A DNA stretch of 64,000 bases. Origin: Pleurocapsa sp. FMAR1 (GTDB taxonomy: Bacteria; Cyanobacteriota; Cyanobacteriia; Cyanobacteriales; Xenococcaceae). This document shows, piece after piece, positions 18,410 to 27,736 of the stretch. Numbering within the stretch: the stretch's first letter is position 1; every line of letters starts with the position of its first letter. Made by a program: the position numbers and the translations under genes. The stretch spans positions 4,464,001 through 4,528,000 of the forward strand of contig NZ_OY762512.1 of the NCBI RefSeq assembly GCF_963665995.1, given 5' to 3'. The notes under the pieces are model-generated. The model was not told where the DNA came from and made no database searches. It worked only from the letters and a program-made list of their open reading frames with translations.

Positions 18410-18886
18410 ATGTCAATTAAAACTATCTTATTAGTAGAAGATAATCCTGATGATCGCGAGTTAATGACCCTTGCTTTCTCTCAAGGAGAAATCCCCCACA
18501 ATTTGGTTGTCGTGTCCAACGGAATTGAGGCTTTAAACTATTTATTAGGGAATAATTCTAATAATGAGCCATCTGCATCGTTAAACGAGGAAAATTTACC
18601 TTCCATGCCAGCCTTAATCATGCTGGATCTCAATTTACCAAAAATGGATGGAATTGAAGTTTTAAAGCGTATTCGCGCTCATCCACAGACAAAATTAATC
18701 CCAACAGTCATTTTAAGCTCTTCAAATGAGCGACAAGACCTCATAGACAGTTATATTAATGGTTGTAACAGTTATATTCAAAAACCGATACACTTTACAC
18801 AACTACAAAATTTTGTTAGAGAAATAAGTACGTATTGGTTGACTGTTAATCAGTTACCACCTGTTTTTGGAGTCCCAAATGAGTAA
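18410..18886 (+). CDS. Single-domain response regulator, Rcp1-like
   Basis: 158 residues, essentially one receiver domain: LLVEDNPDDRELM (acidic residues E10/D11), a long loop typical of Rcp1-type regulators, phosphoacceptor D73 in LIMLDLNLPKMDG, SSSN and K at QKPI. Rcp1-like regulators are phosphorylated by phytochrome-type kinases. The gene overlaps the next one by 8 bases, so the two are translated together and probably act in one signalling path. Confidence 0.88.
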   Translation: MSIKTILLVEDNPDDRELMTLAFSQGEIPHNLVVVSNGIEALNYLLGNNSNNEPSASLNEENLPSMPALIMLDLNLPKMDGIEVLKRIRAHPQTKLIPTVILSSSNERQDLIDSYINGCNSYIQKPIHFTQLQNFVREISTYWLTVNQLPPVFGVPNE

Positions 18887-20627
18887 ACTTCTGCGAGTCT
18901 TAATTGTTGAAGATTCAGAAGATGATGCCGAACTACTAGCCATTGAACTTGAACGAGGTAATTATGAAATAACTTATCAAAGAGTTGACACCAAAGCGGA
19001 TATGCAGGCTGCTTTACAAAAATCCCAATCTTGGGATATTGTGCTGGCTGATTATTCTATGCCTCAGTTTAGCGCGATCGCTGCTTTAGAACTATTAAAA
19101 GAATGTGATCTAGATCTACCCTTTGTCATTGTGTCAGGCAAGATTGGCGAAGATACGGCAGTAGCAGCCATGAAAGCAGGCGCTCACGACTATTTAATCA
19201 AAGGTAAGCTATCTCGCCTAATTCCTGCCGTTGAAAGAGAGTTAAGAGAAGCAATACTGAGAGAAGAATATCGCGCTGCTCAAAAAAGACTTAAGTATCT
19301 TGCCTTTTACGATAAGTTAACCGATTTACCCAACAGGACTTTATTTTTTGAACACCTCAGCCGTGAAATAACTCGTCAGCAAGAACAAAAACAAGCCGAT
19401 AATCAAAGTTTGAGCGGGCATAGATCATCAAGTACTTTAGCTGTTTTATTATTGAGTATCGATCGCTTTCGGTGTATAAAACATAGCTTAGGTTACGAAA
19501 TTAGTGAGCAGCTACTAATCTCGGTGGCTCGTCGCCTAGAGGAATATATTAGCGAAAATGATTTTAATCTTGTTGCCAAAATTGGTGAGGACGAATTTGC
19601 CTTACTAATTACAAATATTATCGATCCTCAGGATATTATAAATCGGGCAGAACATCTTTATCGTCAGCTTATTAAGCCCTTTCAAATCAAAAGCAGCCTA
19701 ATCTGCTCTACAGTCAGTATTGGTATTGCTCTTAATCAAGATCGCAACCAAAATCCTGCCCAGCTTTTGCAGTCGGCTGATACAGCTATGCAGTATGCCA
19801 AAGTAAACTTTGTCAAAACTTCGGTCTTATTTAATGACAGAATGCAGAGTAAGGCAGTCGAAAAGCTGCGGTTAGAAAACGATTTACAAAAGGCGATCGA
19901 AAACAAGCAGCTATATCTTAACTATCAACCTATAGTTTCTTTAGATACAGGAAAAATTAGTTGTTTGGAAGCCTTAGTCAGGTGGAAACATAGTTCTCTT
20001 GGCTCAATTCCTCCAGACAAATTTATTCCTATTTGCGAAGAAACTGGTCAGATTATTGCTTTAGGTCAGTGGGTGCTTTCTGAAGCTTGTTGTCAATTGG
20101 TAGCTTGGCAAAAGTTATTTATTGCCGACTCATCTTTGACAATGAGTATTAATTTGTCCCGCATCCAAGTTTATCATCCTGAGTTGATTCCTCAAATAGA
20201 CGGTCTTTTGGATTCATTGAATTTAAAGGGCGAAGATCTAAAGCTAGAAATTACCGAAAGTACCCTGATGGAAAACACCTCATCAGTAAGAAAAGTTTTA
20301 AAGCAGTTAAAAGAACGAGATATCAAAATATGTTTGGATGACTTTGGGACTGGTTATTCTTCTTTGAGCTATTTACGCTATTTACCTGTAGATACGGTAA
20401 AAATAGACCGCTCATTTATTGGAGCAGAGATCAATGGTACTAATTACGATATTATCAAGGCAATTATTAACCTAGCTCATAGTTTAGGTTTAGATGTTGT
20501 TGCCGAAGGTATTGAAACCAAAGCTCAACTAGAAATATTGCGAGGTTTAGGCTGTGAATATGGACAAGGATATTTCTTTGCTTATCCTCTCGATAGTAAA
20601 GATGTTTTAAACTTAGTGCAGCAATAA
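18879..20627 (+). CDS. REC-GGDEF(degenerate)-EAL protein, probable c-di-GMP phosphodiesterase
   Basis: 582 residues from ATG 18879, chosen because a GGAG lies 6 bases upstream and it overlaps the previous stop; an in-frame TTG lies four codons further up. Receiver domain 5-125 with D58; degenerate GGDEF domain 140-320 reading GEDEF at 236-240 with no RxxD I-site; EAL domain 330-580 with EALVRW (364), NLSRIQ, EITEST, DDFGTGYSSL, VKIDRS and EGIE intact. The expected output is c-di-GMP hydrolysis gated by phosphorylation. The degenerate GGDEF may bind GTP as an allosteric site. Confidence 0.92.
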   Translation: MSKLLRVLIVEDSEDDAELLAIELERGNYEITYQRVDTKADMQAALQKSQSWDIVLADYSMPQFSAIAALELLKECDLDLPFVIVSGKIGEDTAVAAMKAGAHDYLIKGKLSRLIPAVERELREAILREEYRAAQKRLKYLAFYDKLTDLPNRTLFFEHLSREITRQQEQKQADNQSLSGHRSSSTLAVLLLSIDRFRCIKHSLGYEISEQLLISVARRLEEYISENDFNLVAKIGEDEFALLITNIIDPQDIINRAEHLYRQLIKPFQIKSSLICSTVSIGIALNQDRNQNPAQLLQSADTAMQYAKVNFVKTSVLFNDRMQSKAVEKLRLENDLQKAIENKQLYLNYQPIVSLDTGKISCLEALVRWKHSSLGSIPPDKFIPICEETGQIIALGQWVLSEACCQLVAWQKLFIADSSLTMSINLSRIQVYHPELIPQIDGLLDSLNLKGEDLKLEITESTLMENTSSVRKVLKQLKERDIKICLDDFGTGYSSLSYLRYLPVDTVKIDRSFIGAEINGTNYDIIKAIINLAHSLGLDVVAEGIETKAQLEILRGLGCEYGQGYFFAYPLDSKDVLNLVQQ

Positions 20628-20648
20628 TCAATTATCAATTATCAATTA
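20628..20648. repeat. Heptanucleotide tandem repeat TCAATTA x3
   Basis: Three perfect TCAATTA units starting one base after the stop codon of the EAL gene. Confidence 0.8.
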
Positions 20649-20701
20649 ATAAAAAGGTTATCTACGCCTGAGTTGACCGAGCTTTAGACTTTTTCATAGT
20701 G

Positions 20702-20743
20702 GCTAAAAGCTAAGAGCTAAGAGCTAAGAGCTAAAAGCTAGAA
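20702..20743. repeat. Heptanucleotide tandem repeat GCTAAGA x6 (imperfect)
   Basis: Six 7-base units: GCTAAAA, three GCTAAGA, GCTAAAA, GCTAGAA, between two converging genes. Confidence 0.85.
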
Positions 20744-20781
20744 ACCAGTTAGTTTGAACGGAAGATAATTTACATTAAGCG

Positions 20782-22293
20782 TTATTTATGAGCTATATTA
20801 CGTAAACTTCGGGTTTGTTCGAGAATATCTTCAATATCTTCTTGAGATAGGCGTTCAACATAATTAATTTTGATTTCTTCTAGTAAGTCTATTAGTAAAA
20901 GCTCAATTTTGTTCATGCTTTGTTGTGCCTGTAGCTCACTAGAAACCGATTTACCGATGTTATCTACCAGAGTTTCTAGTAAACGGTCAAACTGTTCATC
21001 TTCTGCCAGTGCTGCTTGTAAGGTACTGCTAAAGGCGCTGTAGATTTGGGAGACTAGCTGATGACTGAGGGTAGTCATAGTGCGATCGCCTCCAGGAAGC
21101 ATTTTGATGCCTTGGTATGCTGGGCTTTGTCTTAAAGCTTTATCGATGCTGTATTTTAGTAGAGTTTCTGCTTCTGGTTGAATGGCAGGTAATACGCGAT
21201 CGGCAAAGACTTTTGCTAAGATCCTGATAATTTCTGCGGTTTCATTAGTGTCATTGATGTCAATGTAGGGGTTAGCTGTTTGTTGAGATAGCAATCTGCT
21301 AAGACCACCGTTACGAATTGAAGCTTGTGTTTGATTGATTAGGCGAATAATTACTACTTCTGTCACGTCTTCGGCTATGCCTGCTACTAATCCTTGGCTT
21401 AACTGTTTCTGAATAGAATTAAGGTTAATAATTTGTGCCTGACTTAAACGAACCGTAACGGGAATGACCCGCAGCCAACGCCAAAAGGGAAGCAGAAAAA
21501 ATATATCATACCAACGCCAAAGCATAGCATCTAGCCAGCTTACACCCACTCGACGACGGCTAATAAACCAAGTGCGTCCCAAAAATTCTAGGGCAAAAAG
21601 TACCCCAAAAGGGAAATCAATCACGCCAAAATAATCTATATAGCCACCATTATCGCCAACAGCGCGATAGTAGTTAGTCGCCATTAAAGGTTTGATTTCG
21701 CTATCAAAAAAGTTTAGTTCCTCAGTGACTTTGCCCTGAAAATTATTGGGAGTCCAATATCGCCAAAATGCTGCCTTAGCTGAATTATCTCGGCTAGGAA
21801 GATGCGATCGCATTCTATTTTTAATCCGTTCTAAATTCCCTGTTTTGTTTGCCTCAGAAAAGGCATTGGTTTGAATAATTTCAATACTGCGACGACGGAG
21901 ATCTCCGAAAAGATTTTTGACAACAGGAGAATCAACGCTATTGACAGCTAATTCTTTTCTTAACTGCTCTACCTTGGCTAAATACTCTTGGGTGTCTCGG
22001 TTAGAAATTATGCCCTTAATGGCATCATAGCGAGTAATAAATGCAGATATATTCGCAGGAATCAGATCTAACTTTATGCCATCGTATTTGATGTAAGCCG
22101 TCTTAATACCGCCCAATGTAACTTGACCAGATAGCCAAAAATCTCTTAAAGGAATATAGCTAAGATCGAAAGCCACAATGGTTATGTTAATTACAGCCAC
22201 TAAAGCCATTAACCTCTCAAACCAGAGATTAGGTCGATATTTTCTAGTTCTTCTTTTAGGTAATCTAGTGACGATAGTCATTTCATTTAACAT
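20782..22293 (-). CDS. Conserved cyanobacterial membrane protein of unknown function
   Basis: About 500 residues. Near the N-terminus there is a hydrophobic segment (LMALVAVINITIVAFDLSYI), then a soluble region of about 170 residues, a second hydrophobic block (YFGVIDFPFGVLFALEFLG) and FFLLPFWRWLRVIP, and a long helical C-terminal half rich in Gln, Ile and Leu. The segment order recalls ion-channel-like cyanobacterial proteins, but I do not recognise a named family. The start is uncertain: candidate ATGs at 22314, 22293 and 22281, the first inside a heptamer repeat, so 22293 or 22281 is preferred. Confidence 0.7.
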   Translation of the reverse strand: MLNEMTIVTRLPKRRTRKYRPNLWFERLMALVAVINITIVAFDLSYIPLRDFWLSGQVTLGGIKTAYIKYDGIKLDLIPANISAFITRYDAIKGIISNRDTQEYLAKVEQLRKELAVNSVDSPVVKNLFGDLRRRSIEIIQTNAFSEANKTGNLERIKNRMRSHLPSRDNSAKAAFWRYWTPNNFQGKVTEELNFFDSEIKPLMATNYYRAVGDNGGYIDYFGVIDFPFGVLFALEFLGRTWFISRRRVGVSWLDAMLWRWYDIFFLLPFWRWLRVIPVTVRLSQAQIINLNSIQKQLSQGLVAGIAEDVTEVVIIRLINQTQASIRNGGLSRLLSQQTANPYIDINDTNETAEIIRILAKVFADRVLPAIQPEAETLLKYSIDKALRQSPAYQGIKMLPGGDRTMTTLSHQLVSQIYSAFSSTLQAALAEDEQFDRLLETLVDNIGKSVSSELQAQQSMNKIELLLIDLLEEIKINYVERLSQEDIEDILEQTRSLRNIAHK

Positions 22294-22303
22294 TGACCAT
22301 CGA

Positions 22304-22338
22304 TCATTGTTCATTGTTCATTGTTCATTACTCATTTC
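22304..22338. repeat. Heptanucleotide tandem repeat TCATTGT x3 plus variants
   Basis: Three TCATTGT units (22304-22324) followed by TCATTAC and TCATTTC. It lies at the 5' end of the membrane protein gene and creates a spurious upstream ATG. The same unit occurs at 12936. Confidence 0.85.
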
Positions 22339-22437
22339 AAGTACGGCACTTAGGGTAATGTAATAATTTTCTTAGCTTTAAGCTTTTATAAAGCAAAGAT
22401 TAAATAGCAAGCTATATTTTCATTTTTTGATAAATGT

Positions 22438-22458
22438 TCAATGCTCAATGCTCAATGT
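22438..22458. repeat. Heptanucleotide tandem repeat TCAATGC x3
   Basis: TCAATGC, TCAATGC, TCAATGT. The array supplies the stop codon and last residues (NIEH) of the TetR gene. Confidence 0.8.
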
Positions 22459-23083
22459 TTAAGACTCCCCGTAAAAAGATATCAGAAATCCCTTCAGCCA
22501 TTTCCTGCATAGCTTGAGGTGATGAATCAGGGTCAAGAATTGTTTCTTCAGAAAAACCAGCGATCGCAAATATACCTAAAAATACCTTGGCAACTATTTT
22601 AGGATTCATCTGACGATAAATTCCCTTTTCCATCGCGGTTTCAAAAAAAGCTTCTGCCACATCGGTCATCTTGTCAATTACTTCTGCTTGAATACTCTCT
22701 CTTAATTCTGGATGATATTGAGCCTCAATGAAGCAAACTCGCATCAAATCGCTATTTTTACGCATATTCAGCATTCTACGACGCATCACTTGCGATACTG
22801 CTTTATAGCTACCCATTTCGCTAAGTTCCATTAGTAAATCTGTCAGAATGTCAACCCATCCCGCAGTAGCCACTTCAATTAAAATTGCTTTTTTGTTAGT
22901 AAAGTGACGAAACACAGTTCCCTCAGCTACTTGTGCTGACTTGGCTAAATCTTTAGTGGTTGTGCCATCATAGCCTTGACGAGCAAATAGTTTTAGTGCA
23001 GCCTGTAAAATTTTAGTGCGGGTGTCCTTCTCTGTAGCAGGAGTTTGACGCATCTTCCAGGTTTGCTGAGAAAAAACTGGCAT
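22445..23083 (-). CDS. TetR-family transcriptional regulator
   Basis: 212 residues with an N-terminal helix-turn-helix: KILQAALKLFARQGYDGTT, then KDLAKSAQVAEGTVFRHF and TNKKAIL, the standard TetR pattern. The C-terminal ligand domain is not specific enough to name an inducer. The gene is divergent from the M16 peptidase gene. Its last four codons fall inside a heptamer repeat, so the natural C-terminus may have been slightly altered. Confidence 0.9.
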   Translation of the reverse strand: MPVFSQQTWKMRQTPATEKDTRTKILQAALKLFARQGYDGTTTKDLAKSAQVAEGTVFRHFTNKKAILIEVATAGWVDILTDLLMELSEMGSYKAVSQVMRRRMLNMRKNSDLMRVCFIEAQYHPELRESIQAEVIDKMTDVAEAFFETAMEKGIYRQMNPKIVAKVFLGIFAIAGFSEETILDPDSSPQAMQEMAEGISDIFLRGVLNIEH

Positions 23084-23402
23084 AGTAATTGTGATTGATT
23101 AGTAACTGTGATGGGCTTAATAATATAGCAATATTGCAAATATCTAGTTTTAGCTTATATTTTCAGTGGAATTGCTTAATATTCCACAATAATTTTCTTT
23201 GATTGCAATCAAGCATTATTTACTAAATTCTTAACAGAGACAGTAAGCATTAAAATCCAAGTAAAATATAACCGCAGTAAGATTGTACATAGCTAAATTG
23301 AGACACTTTTGGGTATATTGGATGAAATTAAGCAGATTAAATCGATTTTTTGCCCATTTAGATTACTTTTGTAACTATATAAAAGGGCGATGGGTGAGTC
23401 TA
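23084..23402. other. Divergent intergenic region, TetR / M16 peptidase
   Basis: AT-rich region that must hold both promoters. An alternative M16 start (ATG 23322, or TTG 23283) would take part of it. I see no clear palindromic operator. Confidence 0.5.
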
Positions 23403-24931
23403 ATGGCGACTCGTATAAGCGTATGCTTAATCGCTTTATTGTTCTGGAATTTTGCGGGGATGTCTGCTTTGGCTGCACCCCAAGCAAGCAAATCAAGTGC
23501 TTCAATTAAGCCTTACCTGAATCGGGTAATAGAACAGATAACGGAATTTACCCTAGATAATGGTTTAAAGTTTATTGTCTTAGAAAACCACGAAGCTCCA
23601 GTTATTTCTTTTGTCACCTATGCTAATGTTGGTGGTGTTGATGAACCTGATGGTAAAACGGGAGTGGCTCACTTTTTAGAACATTTAGCATTTAAGGGTA
23701 CTAAAAAGATTGGCACAACTAATTACGCTGCTGAAGCTGAAGAATTAAATAAGTTAGATCGTTTATTTGCCGACATCAAACAGGCACAAAAGTCGGGAAA
23801 TAATGCTAAGTTAGCTAAACTCACAGATGAGTTTATCGTCACTCAGGAAAAAGCCAGTAAGTACGTCAAGCAAAATGAATATGGCGAAATTGTCGATACA
23901 GCAGGTGGAGTAGGCTTAAATGCAGCGACTTCGGCTGACAGTACCACTTATTTTTATAGTTTCCCTGCTAATAAGCTAGAACTATGGATGTCTTTAGAAT
24001 CAGAAAGATTTTTAGATCCCGTATACCGAGAATTTTATAAAGAAAAGCAGGTAATTTTGGAGGAAAGACGGTTGCGCACTGATAATTCCCCCATCGGTAA
24101 GATGATCGAGGAATTTTTAGATACTGCCTTCACGATTCATCCTTATAAACGTCCCGTAATTGGCTATCAAGAGGACATCGAAAATTTGAGTAGAGAGGAT
24201 GTTCAAAAGTTTTTCCAGGCTTACTATGTACCTAAAAATTTAACTATGGCGATCGCTGGAGATGTCGATCCTGTTAAAGTTAAAGAATTAGCTCAAACTT
24301 ATTTTGGACGCTTCAAATCTAAGCCTCAACCAAATAAAGTAGCTAAAGTTGAACCTCCCCAAGAGCAAACCAGAGAAGTTACCGTTAATTTTCCTTCCCA
24401 GCCTTTGTATTTAGAAGGCTACCATATCCCCGCCTTAAATGATCCTGACTATATAGTGTATGAAGTTATTTCTGAACTACTTAGCAGTGGTAGAACTTCT
24501 CGTCTCTATAAGTCTTTGGTAGAAGAAAAACAGGTAGCTTTATCGGCACAAGGGTTTTTAATGGTTTTCCTGGAGATAAATATCCTAATTTAATGTTAGT
24601 CTATGCCTTAACTGCTCCAGGTACAAGCATTGAACAATTAGCAACTGCTTTGCAAGCCGAGATCGAACGTTTAAAAACAGAAGCGGTCAAACCTGCGGAG
24701 TTAGAACAGGTGAAAACTCAACTCAAGGCTGGTTTGTTGCGAACTCTTGATTCTAATATGGGAATGGCAAGTATATTGGCAGAATACGACGCTAAAACAG
24801 GTAGCTGGCGCAATATTTTTGATGAGCTAACCAAATTAGAACAAATCACTCCCCAAGATATTCAGCGAGTAGCTCAAACTACTTTCACAGCCGAGAATCG
24901 CACCATTGGACGTTTATTAGCCTCTAGTTAA
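23403..24931 (+). pseudogene. M16-family zinc peptidase, interrupted by a frameshift
   Basis: From ATG 23403 the protein begins with a signal peptide (MATRISVCLIALLFW to SALAAPQ) and carries the inverted zinc motif HFLEH at 90-94, the GGVGLNA loop and EERRLRTDNSP. The first frame stops at 24591-24593 after reading KQVALSAQGFLMVF; the rest of the protein (NGFPGDKYPNLMLVYALTAP onward to 24931) is in another frame. The shift lies at a run of five T (24555-24559); normal reading would be GFNGFPGDKYPN. Either the peptidase is inactive or this is a homopolymer sequencing error. A start at ATG 23322 is also possible. Confidence 0.85.
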
Positions 24932-24944
24932 ATAGGTATACCGT

Positions 24945-24985
24945 CTTCATTGCCTTTTAGCTAACAGTCTAACGAGGCAATGAAG
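24945..24985. terminator. Inverted repeat after the M16 gene, possible terminator
   Basis: CTTCATTGCC (24945-24954) pairs perfectly with GGCAATGAAG (24976-24985), loop 21 bases. It lies 14 bases after the M16 stop. Only a mixed T/C tract follows, so intrinsic termination is uncertain. Confidence 0.4.
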
Positions 24986-25100
24986 CTATCTCTTTCTTCA
25001 ATCGCGATCGCCAATTAGTCAGGTTTTTAAACAAATAGCGATCGCAAAATACAATCAACCAATAACCAAGTTAATCAGGTTCTTATTTTTTGTCAGAAGT

Positions 25101-27278
25101 TTACTCTTTTAAGGATGAGCTTGTTTTAGCAGGGTTGTCTGGGGATTTGTAATTTAGCTTTAATTTATTGGCTAAAGCGTGATTTAATTTTTCAGATGCA
25201 CCAGGGTATTGTGCTTCTATCTGTAGCAATTTGCTATAAATTTTTACTGCGCCGTCCCAATTATCAACTAATTCTAACTGTTGACCTAAGCAAAAATAGG
25301 ACTCTGCATTGTTGGGGTTATTGCTAATTTCCAGCTTTAAAAAATCTATTGCCTCTTGATGTTTGCCCTGATTACTTAAAATTTCACTCAGGCGATAATA
25401 AGACTGAGAAAATAGAGGATTTAAGATGATCGCTTGATAATAAAAGCTTAGAGCCTGTTGTAATTGACCCTTATCTGCTAAGGCATTGGCCAAATGAAAG
25501 CGATCCATAGCTGTACCGATTTCTGGTTCAAGAGCCAAAGCCAACTGCATTTCTTGGATAAATTCTTGTTGCTTACCTATTTTAAATAAGGTTCTAGCTA
25601 GATTTAGATGAGCCTTAGAATACTGAGGATTAAGGTCTATAGCTTGACGATAACAGGCGATCGCATATTGCCACTTTCTTTTTCTGCCATACAGGTTTCC
25701 CAAATCAGTATGAACTTTGGGGGAGTTAGGTTGCAGCTTAGATTGCTTATAATAGCGTTCGATTGCCTTATCTAGCTGGGTTGTAGAAGTATTAGTTTTG
25801 GTTTCCTGATAATCATGCTTTAATTGTTTTGACCAACGGTCAGACCCGCTAAAGAGTTCAACAGTTCCTATAACGGGACGGGGTGGCTTATGAACTGCCG
25901 AACCTGCGTCGTCAGATAGCCCCTTGCAAACCCGCGCAACGGACTGTCTCGCAATGGGGGAAACCTCCACAACGCGCTGACTCGCAACGGACTCAGATGC
26001 GGACGAAGCGTCCTTTCTCACCGCGTCGTTGTACGGCGGAGTAATCTCTAACTCTTGCTGAGAAAGCTTTGGCTGACTTGGTTTTGGTTTCATAGCTGCT
26101 GGTAGTGCAGGTTGAGCCATGCTTAAGTCTAAAGCTTTTCGATAGTATAATGCTGACTGTTTCCATTGATTTTGCTGCTCTAATTTTTCAGCGAGGAGAC
26201 AGTATGTTTCTACTGAGGGTTTTGCATCAAATAAAGCCTTATCGTCTAAATCTGAACTAGCTGCTTGAGAAACTGTTTCTAATTCTCTTGCTCGATAAAG
26301 ATTTAACTGAGCTTTATCAGAGTTCCCCAACTGCTGCCAAACTTCAGCTAAGTTGCGATAGATGGTTGCACTAGGTCTAATGATGATAGCTTTTTGATAA
26401 TGTTTGACTGCCTGGTGCCATTTTTCTTGCTGAGTATAAATATCGGCAATTCCAGCATAAACTTCAGCTAGATTAGGTTCTATCTCTACCGCCTTGGCAT
26501 AGCATGACATCGCCTCCCCAGTTTTGCCCATTCTTTGTAAAGCATTGCCCCAAACTTTGTAAGCCTCTGCCATATTAGGCATAATTTGGACTGCTTGTTT
26601 ACAAGCTAGTGCTGAACCTTCCCATTCCTGCTTTTCTGAATGTTCTAATGCTTTTTGGAGATAAACCTGCGCTGTTTCCCAGTCAATGTCCCTAGATTGC
26701 TGTGGATTAATGGTTTTGAGAGGTTTTAAAAAAGAAGGAGATATATTATTACTTAGCTCAACTTCAACTTTAGAAAGAGGCGGTTGAGAGTCAGAAGTTT
26801 TGGTTAAGGCAGAATTGATCTTAGTTAGAGGCTGAAAAGAAAATGCTGTTTCTTTGAGAGTAGAAGTGGGAATAGGAGAGCTAGGAAGACTAGCTATGTT
26901 CGCTCTAAATAGCTGTTTTTTTGTATTCTCCGTCAAAGCTTTGAGATGAATAGCCTGACGATAGTAGTTAGCTGCTTGTTGGACGTTGCCATGATTTTTC
27001 AACCCTGTTGCTAGTTTTTCATAGGCAACTGCCAAATCTCCCTGTTGTTTTAAACGTTCTGCTAAACGTTGCTGAATCTCTATTAGATGAGGATATTGTT
27101 CTATTGCTAAACCGTAGATTGCTAAAGCTTCGCTTAATTTGCCTTGTTCCCAAAGAAGATCAGCCTGAGCAATTTGTGTTGACCATGAATCATTAACATT
27201 AAAGTCTGAAGAAACTGCTGAGTCAGATTGTTTTTTTCCAGTTTCAGATGGAAGCAGGTTTTGAAATAGCTTAAACAT
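25101..27278 (-). CDS. Large TPR-repeat protein with an embedded GC-rich repeat
   Basis: 725 residues from ATG 27278. Two TPR arrays are visible, about 35-120 and 200-390 and again 490-720, with repeats such as AEVYAGIADIYTQQEKWHQA and PQYSKAHLNLARTLFKIGK. They are interrupted by residues about 416-486, a low-complexity basic/serine segment containing SVASQRVV, encoded by a GC-rich repeat (25830-26042) related to one at 50476. TPR proteins scaffold protein complexes; no catalytic domain is seen. The reading frame survives the insertion, so the protein may still fold around an extra loop. Confidence 0.85.
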   Translation of the reverse strand: MFKLFQNLLPSETGKKQSDSAVSSDFNVNDSWSTQIAQADLLWEQGKLSEALAIYGLAIEQYPHLIEIQQRLAERLKQQGDLAVAYEKLATGLKNHGNVQQAANYYRQAIHLKALTENTKKQLFRANIASLPSSPIPTSTLKETAFSFQPLTKINSALTKTSDSQPPLSKVEVELSNNISPSFLKPLKTINPQQSRDIDWETAQVYLQKALEHSEKQEWEGSALACKQAVQIMPNMAEAYKVWGNALQRMGKTGEAMSCYAKAVEIEPNLAEVYAGIADIYTQQEKWHQAVKHYQKAIIIRPSATIYRNLAEVWQQLGNSDKAQLNLYRARELETVSQAASSDLDDKALFDAKPSVETYCLLAEKLEQQNQWKQSALYYRKALDLSMAQPALPAAMKPKPSQPKLSQQELEITPPYNDAVRKDASSASESVASQRVVEVSPIARQSVARVCKGLSDDAGSAVHKPPRPVIGTVELFSGSDRWSKQLKHDYQETKTNTSTTQLDKAIERYYKQSKLQPNSPKVHTDLGNLYGRKRKWQYAIACYRQAIDLNPQYSKAHLNLARTLFKIGKQQEFIQEMQLALALEPEIGTAMDRFHLANALADKGQLQQALSFYYQAIILNPLFSQSYYRLSEILSNQGKHQEAIDFLKLEISNNPNNAESYFCLGQQLELVDNWDGAVKIYSKLLQIEAQYPGASEKLNHALANKLKLNYKSPDNPAKTSSSLKE
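25830..26042. repeat. GC-rich dispersed repeat inside the TPR gene
   Basis: The tract begins with TGACCAACGGTCA, the reverse complement of the palindrome at 5345 and 41320, and contains a block (about 25950-25992) whose reverse complement matches 50567-50610 nearly base for base (AGTCCGTTGCGAGTCAGCGC and onward). GC content is clearly above the flanks. It is translated in-frame. Confidence 0.75.
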
Positions 27279-27736
27279 TAGCAAATTAAAATAGTATATA
27301 TAGTATATAAATATTTTTACTTAGATCAATTTGATGCTAAGGAAAACCTACCACTGCAAACAGCCTGTATTCCGAAGTCACAGATTACTTTTTTTTGACC
27401 ATCTCATATTTACAATAAAAAAAGATCAGTATTTATACATAGGTGTTTACTAAATTTTAAACCCATTATCAAAAAATTTACTTAATCTTTAATTTGTTAG
27501 GTATTTACATTTTATTTTTTTTAAGAAAAAATAGGCTTATATTTGTTAAATTCTGAGATTTGAGTGGGCGCAAGCACGAATTTATCTCGCGTTGATAACT
27601 GCCTAGTGTTTTTACACAAAAAAAGAGTGCCTTAACACTCAATATAAAATCTATATTTGCTTATTATTAAGCAAATATTGCTACGCATTTGGTCATTATT
27701 CCGCTAGATGAAACAACTGAACTTATTAAATTTAAG
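27279..27736. other. 458-base intergenic region with hairpins
   Basis: AT-rich. It contains the nrdB terminator (27618-27640) and a second perfect 10-bp stem TATTTGCTTA/TAAGCAAATA at 27654-27677, loop TTAT. Promoter elements for the TPR gene should lie at 27280-27450 but none is clear. Confidence 0.6.
27618..27640 (-). terminator. Rho-independent terminator of nrdB
   Basis: On the minus strand GAGTG (27640-27636), loop TTAAGG, CACTC (27629-27625), then seven T (27624-27618). It lies about 100 bases downstream of the nrdB stop. Confidence 0.75.

Noticed and set aside
20702-20743. Possible CRISPR-like array
   Set aside because: The units are 7 bases in direct tandem with no spacers; they are short tandem repeats.
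27654-27677. Second hairpin downstream of nrdB as a separate terminator
   Set aside because: The stem is perfect but AT-only apart from two GC pairs and has no T-tract on the correct side; the T-tailed hairpin at 27618 is the better candidate.
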